Assembly (NCBI GenBank): GCA_009659925.1
Contig: PUXW01000006.1
Location: 1 to 64,000 of the forward strand
Origin: Nitratiruptor sp.
Lineage (GTDB): Bacteria > Campylobacterota > Campylobacteria > Campylobacterales > Nitratiruptoraceae
Length of the DNA stretch: 64,000 bases
Reading direction: 5' to 3'
The translations under genes and the position numbers were made by a program. The notes beneath the pieces were generated by a model that had not been told where the DNA came from, ran no database searches, and worked only from the letters and a program-made list of their open reading frames with translations. Shown here in pieces: positions 10,881 through 19,401 of this stretch. How positions within the stretch are numbered: the stretch's first letter is position 1; every line of letters begins with the position of its first letter.

Positions 10881-12302
10881 ATGCGCAAACTCCTACTCAT
10901 TGGCGCTACCCTGACCTTTGCCCTGGCCTCCTTGGATCAGTTGAGTTTGCAAGAGGCGATCGATCTGGTCAAATCGAAGAACCACCAGGTCAAGATCGCC
11001 AAGCTTCAAGAGCGGATAGCAGCCTTCAATACCAAGATCGCCAAGAGCTATGGCCAAGGGGCCCTCGATCTTACCTTCAACGCCTTGCGCAGTAACGATG
11101 CTGGAAATGCCTTTGGCTTCAAATTGCAAGCGAGGGAGGCGACCTTTCGCGACTTTGGCTTTAGCGACTTTCTCGGAGGGGTTGGGATGGCCCTCCAGTT
11201 TGCCAATGGGGATTTTGCCGCCTTCTCCCAGATGCTTGCCGATCCCAACATGCAAAACCGCCTCCTTGGAACCGCCCCCCACGACCTCAACTATCCCAAG
11301 GCCCGCAACCACTTCCAGACCAAACTCACCTACATGGTGCCCCTCTATACGGGGGAAAAGCTGACCATGTATCAACGTATCTCCAAGGCGATGGAGCGCA
11401 TGAGCCATCTCGATACCAAGAAGATCCTCAACGAGCAGATCTACCAGACCAAGAAGACCTTCTACGACATCGCCCTGGTGGAGGAGTATATCGCCAAGCT
11501 CCAGATCTTGAAGCGGAATATGGAGCGTCTGGAGGAGATTATCAAGAGTTTCAAGGAGGAAGGGTACGCCAAGGATACCGACATCCTGGAGGTACGGGCC
11601 AAGAAACTCGAAGTTATGAGCTACCTGAACCAAGCTAAACTCAACAGGAAGCTGGCCTACCAATACCTCTCTTTCCTGGTAGGAGATGAGGTACGCAGTA
11701 TCCAGCGTCCCCGTCAAGATCCTCCCTTCATCGATGAGCCTACCGAAGAGTTGGTGAAGCGGACTATCGATCTACAAAAGGTCGATTTGGCCCGGAAGAT
11801 TACCCGGATGAATGTGACCCTCCAGCGCAGCGGGTACAAACCGACCATCGGAGCTTTTGGGGAGTATGGGAGTGCCGACAATGTTCCTTTGAATGACTTC
11901 TTCGACAAGGACTTTTACACCGTCGGGGCCCAGCTCAAGTGGAACCTCTTTAGTGGAGGACGCACCGATGCCCAGGTGCAAAAGGCCAAGATCGAGCACC
12001 TCAAGGTCGGGGAGCAGTATGCCCTAGCCAAACGGGGACTAGCCCTCAAGATCCAGCAGCTCAAAAGTGCCATCAAAAGCAAAGAGTACGATATCAAGGC
12101 CCAAGAGGCCCAGTTCGAGCTGGCCCGTCGGGTCTATGAGATGTATGTGGAAAAGTACAAGGAGGGGCTGGAAAAGATCAGCAACGTTTTGATCAAACAT
12201 TCAGAAGAGATCGGCGTCTTGTTGAAGTTGCTACAGAGCAAGACCGAGCGGACCCAAAAGATCTTTGAACTCGAAAGCCTCATCGACAAGGAGCATGGAT
12301 GA
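10881..12302 (+). CDS. TolC-family outer membrane efflux channel protein
   Basis: Outer-membrane, periplasm-spanning channel of a tripartite pump. An N-terminal signal peptide (about 17 residues) is followed by LSLQEAIDLVKSKN, the usual start of an OEP repeat. The rest is rich in long Lys/Glu/Gln heptad-like helices, with a second OEP repeat from about residue 295 and the LKWNLFSGG strand motif near 355 that marks the second half. At 473 residues it fits the family. It overlaps the adaptor gene by 4 nt. The substrate cannot be read from the channel. Confidence 0.88.
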   Translation: MRKLLLIGATLTFALASLDQLSLQEAIDLVKSKNHQVKIAKLQERIAAFNTKIAKSYGQGALDLTFNALRSNDAGNAFGFKLQAREATFRDFGFSDFLGGVGMALQFANGDFAAFSQMLADPNMQNRLLGTAPHDLNYPKARNHFQTKLTYMVPLYTGEKLTMYQRISKAMERMSHLDTKKILNEQIYQTKKTFYDIALVEEYIAKLQILKRNMERLEEIIKSFKEEGYAKDTDILEVRAKKLEVMSYLNQAKLNRKLAYQYLSFLVGDEVRSIQRPRQDPPFIDEPTEELVKRTIDLQKVDLARKITRMNVTLQRSGYKPTIGAFGEYGSADNVPLNDFFDKDFYTVGAQLKWNLFSGGRTDAQVQKAKIEHLKVGEQYALAKRGLALKIQQLKSAIKSKEYDIKAQEAQFELARRVYEMYVEKYKEGLEKISNVLIKHSEEIGVLLKLLQSKTERTQKIFELESLIDKEHG

Positions 12303-13087
12303 TGAAACAGGCGATTTTTCTGGTTCTCTTGGCTGCGGCACTGGTTGGAGGTGGGCTGGAGCTCTCGGGTACGGTTATCTCCGATGATACGAAGATGCTA
12401 GGCACCCGCTACATGGGCTTTGTCAAGAAGGTCTATGTCGGGGAGGGAGATTGGGTGAAGAAGGGGCAAATCCTCTATGTGATCGACTCGAAGGAGATCG
12501 ATTTGGCCAAGTCCCAGGTGGAGCTTGCCATCTCCCAGGCCCGCCTTGCTGTTCAGATGAACGAGAACATGTACCAGAATGTCCACCTCAACTATGAGCG
12601 CTACAAGCGGCTCTACAAGAAGGGGATGGTCGCTAAATATGAGCTTGAGCGCATGGAGCTTATGGATAAGAATACCCGCAATATGGTGGAGATCGCCAAG
12701 AAGCAGCTCGCCCAGGCCAAAGCGAAGCTGGCTGAGGTTCTCCATCAGTATGAATATCTAAAGATCAAGGCCCCCAGTGATGGGGTGATCATTCAAAAGA
12801 TGGTCCAAGAGGGCCAGCTAACCATCCCTGGAATGCCCGGTATGGTGATCACCAGCCTCGAGAACCTCAAAGTCGTCGCCGAATTGAGTGAAAGCGAGCT
12901 TCAAAATGTCAAGATCGGTCAAAAAGTAGCGATCTATATCCCCTCCATCGGCTACGAGACCGAAGGGAAGGTGACCGCCATTATTCCAACCGCCAACCCG
13001 ATGACCCATAAGTTTAAGATCAAAGTGGCCTTCAAGAAGGGAGGTGCCCGTATCATTCCTGGCATGTATGCCAAACTCTCATTCTAG
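12299..13087 (+). CDS. RND efflux periplasmic adaptor (membrane fusion protein), short form
   Basis: Links the inner-membrane RND pump to the TolC-like channel. A signal peptide is followed by a biotinyl-lipoyl half-motif (GFVKKVYVGEGDWVKKGQ), a helical hairpin (about 65-150), the second lipoyl half (YLKIKAPSDGVI) and a beta-barrel domain ending in IIPGMYAKL. At 262 residues it is much shorter than the usual 370-400 and lacks the membrane-proximal domain. ATGs at 12299 and 12302 are both possible. It is coupled to the channel gene upstream and lies 9 nt before the pump. Confidence 0.88.
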   Translation: MMKQAIFLVLLAAALVGGGLELSGTVISDDTKMLGTRYMGFVKKVYVGEGDWVKKGQILYVIDSKEIDLAKSQVELAISQARLAVQMNENMYQNVHLNYERYKRLYKKGMVAKYELERMELMDKNTRNMVEIAKKQLAQAKAKLAEVLHQYEYLKIKAPSDGVIIQKMVQEGQLTIPGMPGMVITSLENLKVVAELSESELQNVKIGQKVAIYIPSIGYETEGKVTAIIPTANPMTHKFKIKVAFKKGGARIIPGMYAKLSF

Positions 13088-13096
13088 GGGTGTGCT

Positions 13097-14734
13097 ATGG
13101 CAGAGGTGAAGTGTTCTTATAAGCCCAAGGATATTGCCGGAAAACTGGCCCTCATCTTCTTGCACAACCCCCTGACCCCCCTGCTTGCCATCTTCATCTT
13201 GGCGGTGGGGTATCTGGCATTGGAGATCATGCCCCGGGAAGAGGATCCACAAATTGCCATCAGTGGGGGGAGCGTCATCGTCCCGATGCCTGGGGCTACC
13301 CCCAAAGAGATCGAGAATGTGATTGTCAAACCCCTCGAAGAGAAGATCCGGGAAATCAGCGGGGTGGAGTACATCTATGGAATGGCAATGCGCAATGTAG
13401 GGATCGTCAATGTCCAGTACTACATCGGACAAAATCGCGAAATCTCCAACCTCAAACTCTACGATAAAGTCATGCAGAATATGAACCTTCTTCCTAAACA
13501 TGCGATGCACCCCCTGGTCAAGCCCTTCGATATCGACATTGACATCCCGATTCTCACCTACGCCTTCTACAAACGGGATCCAAATCTGAGTGACGCCAAG
13601 CTCTACAAGATCGTCAAAGAGATCCAATACCAGGTGAACCGGGTTAAGAATGTCTCAAAAACCCAGCTCAAAGGGGCCCATAAACGCCAGTTCAACATTT
13701 TGGTGGACCTGAACAAACTGACTGCCTACCACCTCTCCATGGGGCAGATTATGAAGGCGGTCCAATCGGTTGCCCTGGAAGTTCCCGACATCAAGAACAA
13801 GACCAAGGATAATAAGCTGGTGGTCTTTGGGGTGCCCAACGCCATCGAGTCGGTAGAGGATGTGGAGAACATCATGGTCGCCAACTACATGGGCTCTCCC
13901 ATCTATGTCAAGGATATTGCCACTGTCGAGGATGGGATCGATATCCAGAACTTTAAAGAGGCCAAGATCTGGGCCAGAGAGCTGGAGGGGGATTTGCCCC
14001 AGTACACCCTGGAGATCTCCAAGCTCAAGGGGACCAACGCGGTCTTCGTCGCCAACGATGTCCAAGCCCTCATGGCTCAGCTCAAGCCGATGCTTCAAAA
14101 GGAGGGAATCGGTTTCGTCCTGACCCGGGACTATGGGAAGCGGGCCAACGATGCGGTCAACGAACTGGTTCGCCACCTCCTCATCACCATCGCCATCATC
14201 GCCATCATGCTGGTCTTCTTTTTGGGATGGAAGGAGGCGATCATCGTCACCTTCACGGTACCTGCCATCTTGGCTATTACCCTCTTCATCGCTTACATCA
14301 CGGGTCAGACCATCAACCGGATCACCCTCTTTGCCTTCTTGCTCTCTCTGGGGCTTCTGGTGGATGCGGCCATTATCGTCATCGAGAATATCCACCGCCA
14401 CCTTCACGAACATGACGCCCTCTACAAGGATATGGACACGATTCTCGTGGAGGCGACCGATGAGATTGGAGCTCCGACCAACGTGGCGACGGTGGCTATC
14501 ATCTTGACTATGGTTCCCATGGCCTTCGTCGGAGGAATGATGGGTGAGTTTATGAAGCCGATCCCCCTCAATGTTCCTGTCGCTTTGATCGCATCACTCC
14601 TTATCGCCTACATCTTCACCCCCTATCTCGCCAAGAAGATGCTCAAAAAGCCCAAGATGCACCACCACAAACACCACTTCCAAAAGCATGAAAAGCTCCC
14701 TGAAGGGTGTGAGATCGACGGAGGGAAATCGTGA
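13097..14734 (+). CDS. RND efflux pump, N-terminal half as a separate protein
   Basis: A 545-residue protein equal to the first half of an AcrB-type pump. It has TM1 (about 24-43), a periplasmic porter domain (about 45-350), then TM2-TM6 (about 357-510). TM4 carries LVDAAIIVIEN: Asp423 is kept but the second Asp of the AcrB pair is Ala. The cytoplasmic tail after TM6 has six His in ten residues (522-531). The gene ends cleanly and overlaps the second-half gene by 4 nt (ATGA). The two halves probably assemble into one pump; the substrate is unknown. A frameshift is unlikely because both ends look natural. Confidence 0.9.
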   Translation: MAEVKCSYKPKDIAGKLALIFLHNPLTPLLAIFILAVGYLALEIMPREEDPQIAISGGSVIVPMPGATPKEIENVIVKPLEEKIREISGVEYIYGMAMRNVGIVNVQYYIGQNREISNLKLYDKVMQNMNLLPKHAMHPLVKPFDIDIDIPILTYAFYKRDPNLSDAKLYKIVKEIQYQVNRVKNVSKTQLKGAHKRQFNILVDLNKLTAYHLSMGQIMKAVQSVALEVPDIKNKTKDNKLVVFGVPNAIESVEDVENIMVANYMGSPIYVKDIATVEDGIDIQNFKEAKIWARELEGDLPQYTLEISKLKGTNAVFVANDVQALMAQLKPMLQKEGIGFVLTRDYGKRANDAVNELVRHLLITIAIIAIMLVFFLGWKEAIIVTFTVPAILAITLFIAYITGQTINRITLFAFLLSLGLLVDAAIIVIENIHRHLHEHDALYKDMDTILVEATDEIGAPTNVATVAIILTMVPMAFVGGMMGEFMKPIPLNVPVALIASLLIAYIFTPYLAKKMLKKPKMHHHKHHFQKHEKLPEGCEIDGGKS

Positions 14735-16416
14735 AACAGTTTGAGCGATTCGTCTACAAGATCTTGTCCCACAAGAGTCTCAAATTCCTGGTCATCGTAG
14801 CCATTCTAGCCTCTCTTGGGGCCTCGGTCATGATGATCCCCACCAAGATCGTCTGGGTGAAGATGCTCCCGGGCAAGAGTGCCAATACCTTCAGCGTCTA
14901 TGTCGACCTGCCCACTGGGAGCTCCATCGAGCAGACCAAAATGGTCAGCCAGTGCGTGGTGGACATTTTGAAAAGGGAGAAAGAGGTCACCGATATCGAG
15001 CAGTTTCTGGGAATGGGGGCTCCCCTCGATTATGCCGGATTGGTGAAGGGGAGCGCTTTTAAAAACAGCGAGAATGTAGCTGAGATCGTGGTCAACCTCA
15101 CCGACAAACACGAACGGGAAGAGCGCAGCTACAACATGGTTCACCGCTTGCGCCCCATCATCAAGGAGCGGTGTGAACCTCTGGTAGATCAGACCGTCAT
15201 CAAGCTCATCGAACAGCCAGCAGGACCGCCAACCCTTGCCTCCATCGTCGCTGAGATCTATACCCCCAATGAGACGACTTTGCGCCGCTTCGCCCAGCGG
15301 GTGGCCGATGTCTTCCGGCGTACCCCGGGGCTGGTGGACATCGATATCATGCAAGATGAGATCTACAAGAAGTTCGAACTACGCCCCAACATCGACAAGA
15401 TCCAAAAGAGTGGCCTAGCTGTGGAACAGGTCCAGAAGATCCTCTATCTCGCCTTCGAGGGGATGGATATCGGGGTGAAGAACGAGGAGAACTATCCCAG
15501 CCAGATCCCGATCTTCCTTCGACTCAGCGACGAGACGAGGCGGCTTGAGGGCAAGAGTCTCGAAGAGGTGCGGCGTAAATTGGCAGCCTTCGAGCTGATG
15601 AACCAGAAGGGGATGATGGTCCCATTGACCGAGGTGGTCGATATCGTTGAGGTCGATAGCGAACCCTCCATCATGCACAAGAACCTGCGCCGCTATGTCA
15701 ACGTCATCGCCGAAACCGACTTGGTCTCCCAGGTCTATCCCCTCTTGGAGGCCCGGGAGACCATTATGAAAGAGTTTGCCAAGGATTATGAGATCGAGAC
15801 CACCGATTACCTCTTCAACCTCCGCTTTACGGACAAAAAGAGTGGGGAGGTGATCGACTTGAAGTGGGATGGGGAGATGAAGGTGACTCTCGATACCTTC
15901 CGCGATCTGGGGCTTGCCTTCATCGCCGCTTTGATCCTCATCTACCTGCTCATCGTGGTCTATTACAAGAGCTACTCCCTCTCCAACATCGTAATGGCCG
16001 GAAGCTTCCTCTCCATCATCGGGGTGATCGTGGGCCATTGGGTGGCGGACCTAGTGACCCGGGATACCTTCTTCCTGACAGCCACCTCCCTCATCGGATT
16101 CATCGCCCTCATGGGGATTAGCTCCCGGAACTCCATCCTCCTCATCGACTTCGCCAAGGCCCTCATGATCGAGAAGGGGATCGAAAAGCGTCGGGCCATC
16201 GCCATCGCAACGGCTACCCGGGCCCGCCCCATCATGCTCACGGCCATCGCCATCATTCTCGGTTCGGCCCTGCTAGCAAGCGATCCCATCTTCGGAGGCC
16301 TTGGGGTCGCCCTCATTGGAGGAACGGTGGCGGCAGTTATCGTCTCCCTCCTCTTCATCCCTGTCCTCATGGACAACGCCAAAGCGATGGACTTTACCAA
16401 GAAGCGGGAGGGGTAG
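14731..16416 (+). CDS. RND efflux pump, C-terminal half as a separate protein
   Basis: A 561-residue protein matching TM7-TM12 of an RND permease: TM7 (about 18-38), a second porter domain (about 45-380), then TM8-TM12 (about 388-550). The TM10 region reads IGFIALMGISSRNSILLIDF; Arg466 stands where AcrB has its proton-relay Lys940. The conserved ARPIMLTAIAIILG helix follows. The GTG start overlaps the stop of the first-half gene, which should give near-equal synthesis of both halves. With its partner it restores the 12-TM count and the roughly 1,100-residue size of one-piece RND pumps. Confidence 0.9.
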   Translation: MKQFERFVYKILSHKSLKFLVIVAILASLGASVMMIPTKIVWVKMLPGKSANTFSVYVDLPTGSSIEQTKMVSQCVVDILKREKEVTDIEQFLGMGAPLDYAGLVKGSAFKNSENVAEIVVNLTDKHEREERSYNMVHRLRPIIKERCEPLVDQTVIKLIEQPAGPPTLASIVAEIYTPNETTLRRFAQRVADVFRRTPGLVDIDIMQDEIYKKFELRPNIDKIQKSGLAVEQVQKILYLAFEGMDIGVKNEENYPSQIPIFLRLSDETRRLEGKSLEEVRRKLAAFELMNQKGMMVPLTEVVDIVEVDSEPSIMHKNLRRYVNVIAETDLVSQVYPLLEARETIMKEFAKDYEIETTDYLFNLRFTDKKSGEVIDLKWDGEMKVTLDTFRDLGLAFIAALILIYLLIVVYYKSYSLSNIVMAGSFLSIIGVIVGHWVADLVTRDTFFLTATSLIGFIALMGISSRNSILLIDFAKALMIEKGIEKRRAIAIATATRARPIMLTAIAIILGSALLASDPIFGGLGVALIGGTVAAVIVSLLFIPVLMDNAKAMDFTKKREG

Positions 16417-16417
16417 G

Positions 16418-16618
16418 GTGGAATTTGGTCGAATACTCATCTTCGCCGGGATCATCTTGATTCTGGCGGGCCTTTTCATCTCTATGGTAGGGCGCCTTCC
16501 AGGGGATATCGTCATCAAACGGGAAAATTTCGTCTTCTACTTTCCCATCACCTCCTCCATCCTTTTGAGCCTCCTCTTCTCCCTCCTCTTCTACCTCTTT
16601 CACCGCTTTTTTCGGTAA
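16418..16618 (+). CDS. DUF2905 family small membrane protein
   Basis: A 66-residue inner-membrane protein with two hydrophobic helices (about 5-24 and 44-63) flanking the conserved LPGDIVIKRENFVFYFPI segment that defines DUF2905. Function unknown. It starts with GTG one base after the pump stop codon, so it is co-transcribed with the efflux operon, though the family is usually found without pumps. The longer upstream reading frame lies inside the pump gene and was not used. Confidence 0.82.
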   Translation: MEFGRILIFAGIILILAGLFISMVGRLPGDIVIKRENFVFYFPITSSILLSLLFSLLFYLFHRFFR

Positions 16619-16621
16619 AAT
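16616..16621 (+). promoter_or_regulatory. Possible -10 box (TAAAAT) of efp
   Basis: TAAAAT overlapping the end of the DUF2905 gene, 25 nt before the efp ATG, which has AAGGAG upstream. One mismatch to consensus and no clear -35. Confidence 0.35.
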
Positions 16622-16645
16622 TGCAAAAATCCTCAAGGAGTATCC

Positions 16646-17212
16646 ATGGCCTATAGCATGAGCGATTTGAAGAAGGGGTTGCGTATCGAACTTGGCGGGA
16701 TCCCCTATCGCATCGTCGAATACCAACACGTCAAACCCGGCAAAGGAGCGGCCTATGTGCGCACCAAGATCAAGTCCCTCATCGACGGGCGGGTCTTGGA
16801 GAAGACCTTTCATGCCGGGGACAAGGCGGAAAAACCGGATCTAGAAGAGAGGGAGATGCAATACCTCTACGACGATGGAGAGAACATGCACTTCATGGAC
16901 ATGGCGACCTACGAACAGATCGCCTTGACCCACGACCAGGTGGGAGAGGAGAACATCAAGTACATGAAGGATGGGATGGAGGTGAAGATCCTCTTTCATA
17001 ATGGCAAGGCGATTTCGGTGGAGATCCCTCAAGTTGTGGAGCTTCAAGTAGCCGAGACTGCTCCCGCCTTCAAGGGGGATACCGCTACTGGCGGGCGCAA
17101 ACCGGCTACCCTGGAGACCGGGGCCGTGGTCCAGGTTCCCTTTCATATCCTCACAGGCGATGTGATCCGGGTCGATACGATCGAGGGGAAATACCTCGAA
17201 AAAGTAAAATAA
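16646..17212 (+). CDS. efp: Elongation factor P
   Basis: Rescues ribosomes stalled on polyproline. Three OB-like domains in 188 residues. The acceptor loop PGKGAA places the modifiable lysine at K33, the position of the beta-lysylated K34 of E. coli. The signature near the C-terminus ([17 protein letters not shown]...GDVIRVDT) is complete. No epmA/epmB-like modification gene lies in this window. The DJ-1 gene follows 10 nt downstream with a strong AAGGAGG site. Confidence 0.96.
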   Translation: MAYSMSDLKKGLRIELGGIPYRIVEYQHVKPGKGAAYVRTKIKSLIDGRVLEKTFHAGDKAEKPDLEEREMQYLYDDGENMHFMDMATYEQIALTHDQVGEENIKYMKDGMEVKILFHNGKAISVEIPQVVELQVAETAPAFKGDTATGGRKPATLETGAVVQVPFHILTGDVIRVDTIEGKYLEKVK

Positions 17213-17222
17213 GGAGGTTGTC

Positions 17223-17780
17223 ATGGCAAACGTTCTGGTTCCACTGGCGGATGGGTTCGAAGAGATTGAAGCGATGGCTATTATCGATGTTCTGGCTCGG
17301 GCCGGAAACAATGTGGTGGTGGCAGGCCTCTTCGACAACGAGGTGGAGGGGGCCAACACGGGACTGAAAGTCTTGGTTCACGACCTGCTCAAAGATGTCA
17401 ATCCGGACGATTTCGATCTCATGGTGCTGCCTGGGGGACTTCCTGGAGCCGAGCATCTGGCCAAGAGCGAACTGGTTCAAGAGTATATTCGCCGCATGAA
17501 CGAGAAGGGAAAGCTCGTCGGGGCTATCTGTGCTGCTCCCTGGGCCCTCAAGGAGGCGGGTGTGCTCGATGGCAAGAAGCATACCAACTACCCCGGATTC
17601 GAGGAGAAGACGGGAAAAGAGGGGTATGTTCCAGACCAAAAGGTTGTCATCGATGGTAATGTCGTCACCTCCCGGGGACCTGGGACGGCGATCTGTTTCG
17701 CCCTCGAACTGGTGCGGTTGCTCAACGGAGAAGAGACCTACCGCCAGCTCAAAGCCGGTCTTCTGGCCGATTACTGCTAA
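17223..17780 (+). CDS. DJ-1/PfpI family protein
   Basis: A 185-residue cytosolic protein of the DJ-1/ThiJ/YajL type, possibly a glyoxal/methylglyoxal-handling or redox-protective enzyme. The nucleophile-elbow cysteine is C103 in GAICAAP, the acidic partner lies in DGFEEIEA (Glu14-16 region), and the VLPGG turn is intact. Length matches DJ-1 itself. It sits in tandem behind efp and converges on the glycosyltransferase gene with a 32-nt coding overlap at the 3' ends. The biochemical role is inferred from family only. Confidence 0.9.
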   Translation: MANVLVPLADGFEEIEAMAIIDVLARAGNNVVVAGLFDNEVEGANTGLKVLVHDLLKDVNPDDFDLMVLPGGLPGAEHLAKSELVQEYIRRMNEKGKLVGAICAAPWALKEAGVLDGKKHTNYPGFEEKTGKEGYVPDQKVVIDGNVVTSRGPGTAICFALELVRLLNGEETYRQLKAGLLADYC

Positions 17781-18585
17781 GGAAGCGGTAGATCGGCTCA
17801 AACTCCTGGATGATCTCCTGGTTGCGGTGCTTGTAGGCCCCTGCCAGGAGGATCTCACACTTGCGTAGGGCCTCTTGGCGGGCGGCCGGATGGTCGAGAT
17901 GGCGTAAGAGGGCGCGTACCCGCCAGCGGTCCATACCGAAGTGGCGGCGGGAGAGCTGATCCGGATGGCCTCCATGTTTGATGACCCCGATTTGAGGAGA
18001 GAGGCCAACCGGATAGGCTCGGGTAATTCGCAACCACAATTCGTAATCCTCACACACCTCAAAGGACTCATCAAAGAGTCCGACCCGATGGAAGAGCTCC
18101 CGTTTGATGGCTACGGCACTTGGGCTGATGAGGCAGCGTTTACACGAATCCTCGAAGATCCACCCTCCCTTCTTGCGGTGCGTTGGGGGCTTCTTGCGCT
18201 TTTTCCCCTTGTAGAGCCATACCTCCTCACATTGGTGGATGAGGAATTGGGGGTGGCGTTGGAAGAAGGTGTAATCGATCCAGAGCTTTTCGGGCATCCA
18301 GAGATCGTCGCTATCGAGTAGGGCGATAATAGAGCCCCGAGCTTCCTGGATCCCACGGTTGCGGGCTGCAGCAACTCCGAGATTGGTTGGATTGCGCAGG
18401 AGGCGCACCGGATAGGAAGCGGCGATTCGGGCCGAAGCGTCCTGGGAGCCATCATCTACGACGATGATCTCGAAGTTGCGAAAGGTTTGAACTAGGACCG
18501 ACTCGATGGCCCGGGCGATGAAGGCCTCCCGATTGTAGACTGGGATGATGACGCTAAAGAGTGGCGAGGTAGTGGGCGATGGCAT
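17749..18585 (-). CDS. Family 2 glycosyltransferase
   Basis: A GT-A fold sugar transferase acting on the cytosolic face, likely in cell-surface glycan assembly. The N-terminal domain has FSVIIPVYNRE, then VVDDGSQD (nucleotide binding) and LLDSDDLW (the DXD-type metal site), and a C-terminal CEDYELWLR motif that supplies the catalytic base in many GT2 enzymes. No membrane segment. The start overlaps the upstream HAD gene by 32 nt, so the two are co-expressed. Donor and acceptor are unknown. Confidence 0.9.
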   Translation of the reverse strand: MPSPTTSPLFSVIIPVYNREAFIARAIESVLVQTFRNFEIIVVDDGSQDASARIAASYPVRLLRNPTNLGVAAARNRGIQEARGSIIALLDSDDLWMPEKLWIDYTFFQRHPQFLIHQCEEVWLYKGKKRKKPPTHRKKGGWIFEDSCKRCLISPSAVAIKRELFHRVGLFDESFEVCEDYELWLRITRAYPVGLSPQIGVIKHGGHPDQLSRRHFGMDRWRVRALLRHLDHPAARQEALRKCEILLAGAYKHRNQEIIQEFEPIYRFLSSNRPEDRL

Positions 18586-19351
18586 CTTGGTCGTTGGTCC
18601 TGGGAAGGACGATGTTGGCGGCAGCCTTTACCTCGGGTAGGGCGTTGGCGACGGCAATGGCTTGACCGCTCTTCTGGAACATCCCCAGATCGTTGTGGCT
18701 ATCCCCAAAGACGGTAGTTCGCTGGATTGGAATATCCGTGAGTTCTTGGAGGATCTCTAATCCATAGGCCTTGTCCGCTTTGGGATGGAGGATGGTCAAG
18801 AACCAGCTGGGCTGGTAGGGGTCTTGGCTGAGTTTGGTTTCAACTGGAAACTTTTGGCGGATGAAGGTTTCGAGGGAGCGCATTGGAGCTTCGTCGCCAA
18901 GGTAGACGATCTTGAGGTTGTGGGGGAGGGGGGTGAGCCTCTTGAGGCCGAGGAGGCGGCTGTCGTTGCGGTATTTTGCAAGGAGCATCCGCTGGTGGTG
19001 GTTGAGCCGCTCGGGGTAGAGGAAGCGCTCTTGGCCTCCTTGCAAGCCGACGATAAGGGGGAGGGTTTCCCAGGTCCGATCGACCTCCTCGATAATGGTC
19101 TGGGCCAGCTCTGGGTCGATCCCTTGAATCTGGATGATCTCTTCTCGCGTAGCAACCATCGCTCCATCCAAGAGAATCATGGGCCAGTCGAGCCGGAGCC
19201 CTTGGAGGAGTTGGAGGGAGCCTTTGAGGCTCCGGGCCGTGGCGATGGAGAGGGGGAGTTTGAAGCTATTCCACACCTTTCTGGTAAACTGGCTCACGGT
19301 CAAATCGCTGCGCAAGAGGGTCTTGTCCAAGTCGGTGATGAAGAGATCCAA
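18554..19351 (-). CDS. HAD-superfamily phosphatase (Cof/IIB type)
   Basis: A 265-residue Mg-dependent phosphatase. Motif I DLDKT (Asp7 nucleophile region), motif II near SIATAR, and motif IV GDSHNDLGM are present with the C2B cap between, as in Cof, sucrose-phosphate or mannosyl-phosphoglycerate phosphatases. The start codon is TTG at 19351, preceded by AGGAG. The close coupling to a glycosyltransferase suggests a sugar-phosphate substrate, which is inference. It is driven from a palindromic -10 shared with the divergent methyltransferase gene. Confidence 0.85.
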   Translation of the reverse strand: MDLFITDLDKTLLRSDLTVSQFTRKVWNSFKLPLSIATARSLKGSLQLLQGLRLDWPMILLDGAMVATREEIIQIQGIDPELAQTIIEEVDRTWETLPLIVGLQGGQERFLYPERLNHHQRMLLAKYRNDSRLLGLKRLTPLPHNLKIVYLGDEAPMRSLETFIRQKFPVETKLSQDPYQPSWFLTILHPKADKAYGLEILQELTDIPIQRTTVFGDSHNDLGMFQKSGQAIAVANALPEVKAAANIVLPRTNDQDAIAHYLATL

Positions 19352-19374
19352 ACCCTACTCCTGGGAGAAGATGT

Positions 19375-19388
19375 GCTACAATTGTAGC
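19375..19388. promoter_or_regulatory. Palindromic shared -10 element
   Basis: GCTACAATTGTAGC is a perfect 14-nt inverted repeat that reads TACAAT on both strands (19377-19382 plus, 19381-19386 minus). It lies between the HAD gene (start 19351) and the methyltransferase gene (start 19402) at suitable distance for both. It could be two overlapping promoters or a repressor site on top of them. Confidence 0.6.
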
Positions 19389-19401
19389 AAAAAGGGAGGC
19401 G

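Noticed and set aside
14700-14760. Frameshift joining the two RND halves
   Set aside because: The first half ends after a natural cytosolic tail and the second has its own start coupled by ATGA. No homopolymer run sits at the junction. It cannot be fully excluded without reads.
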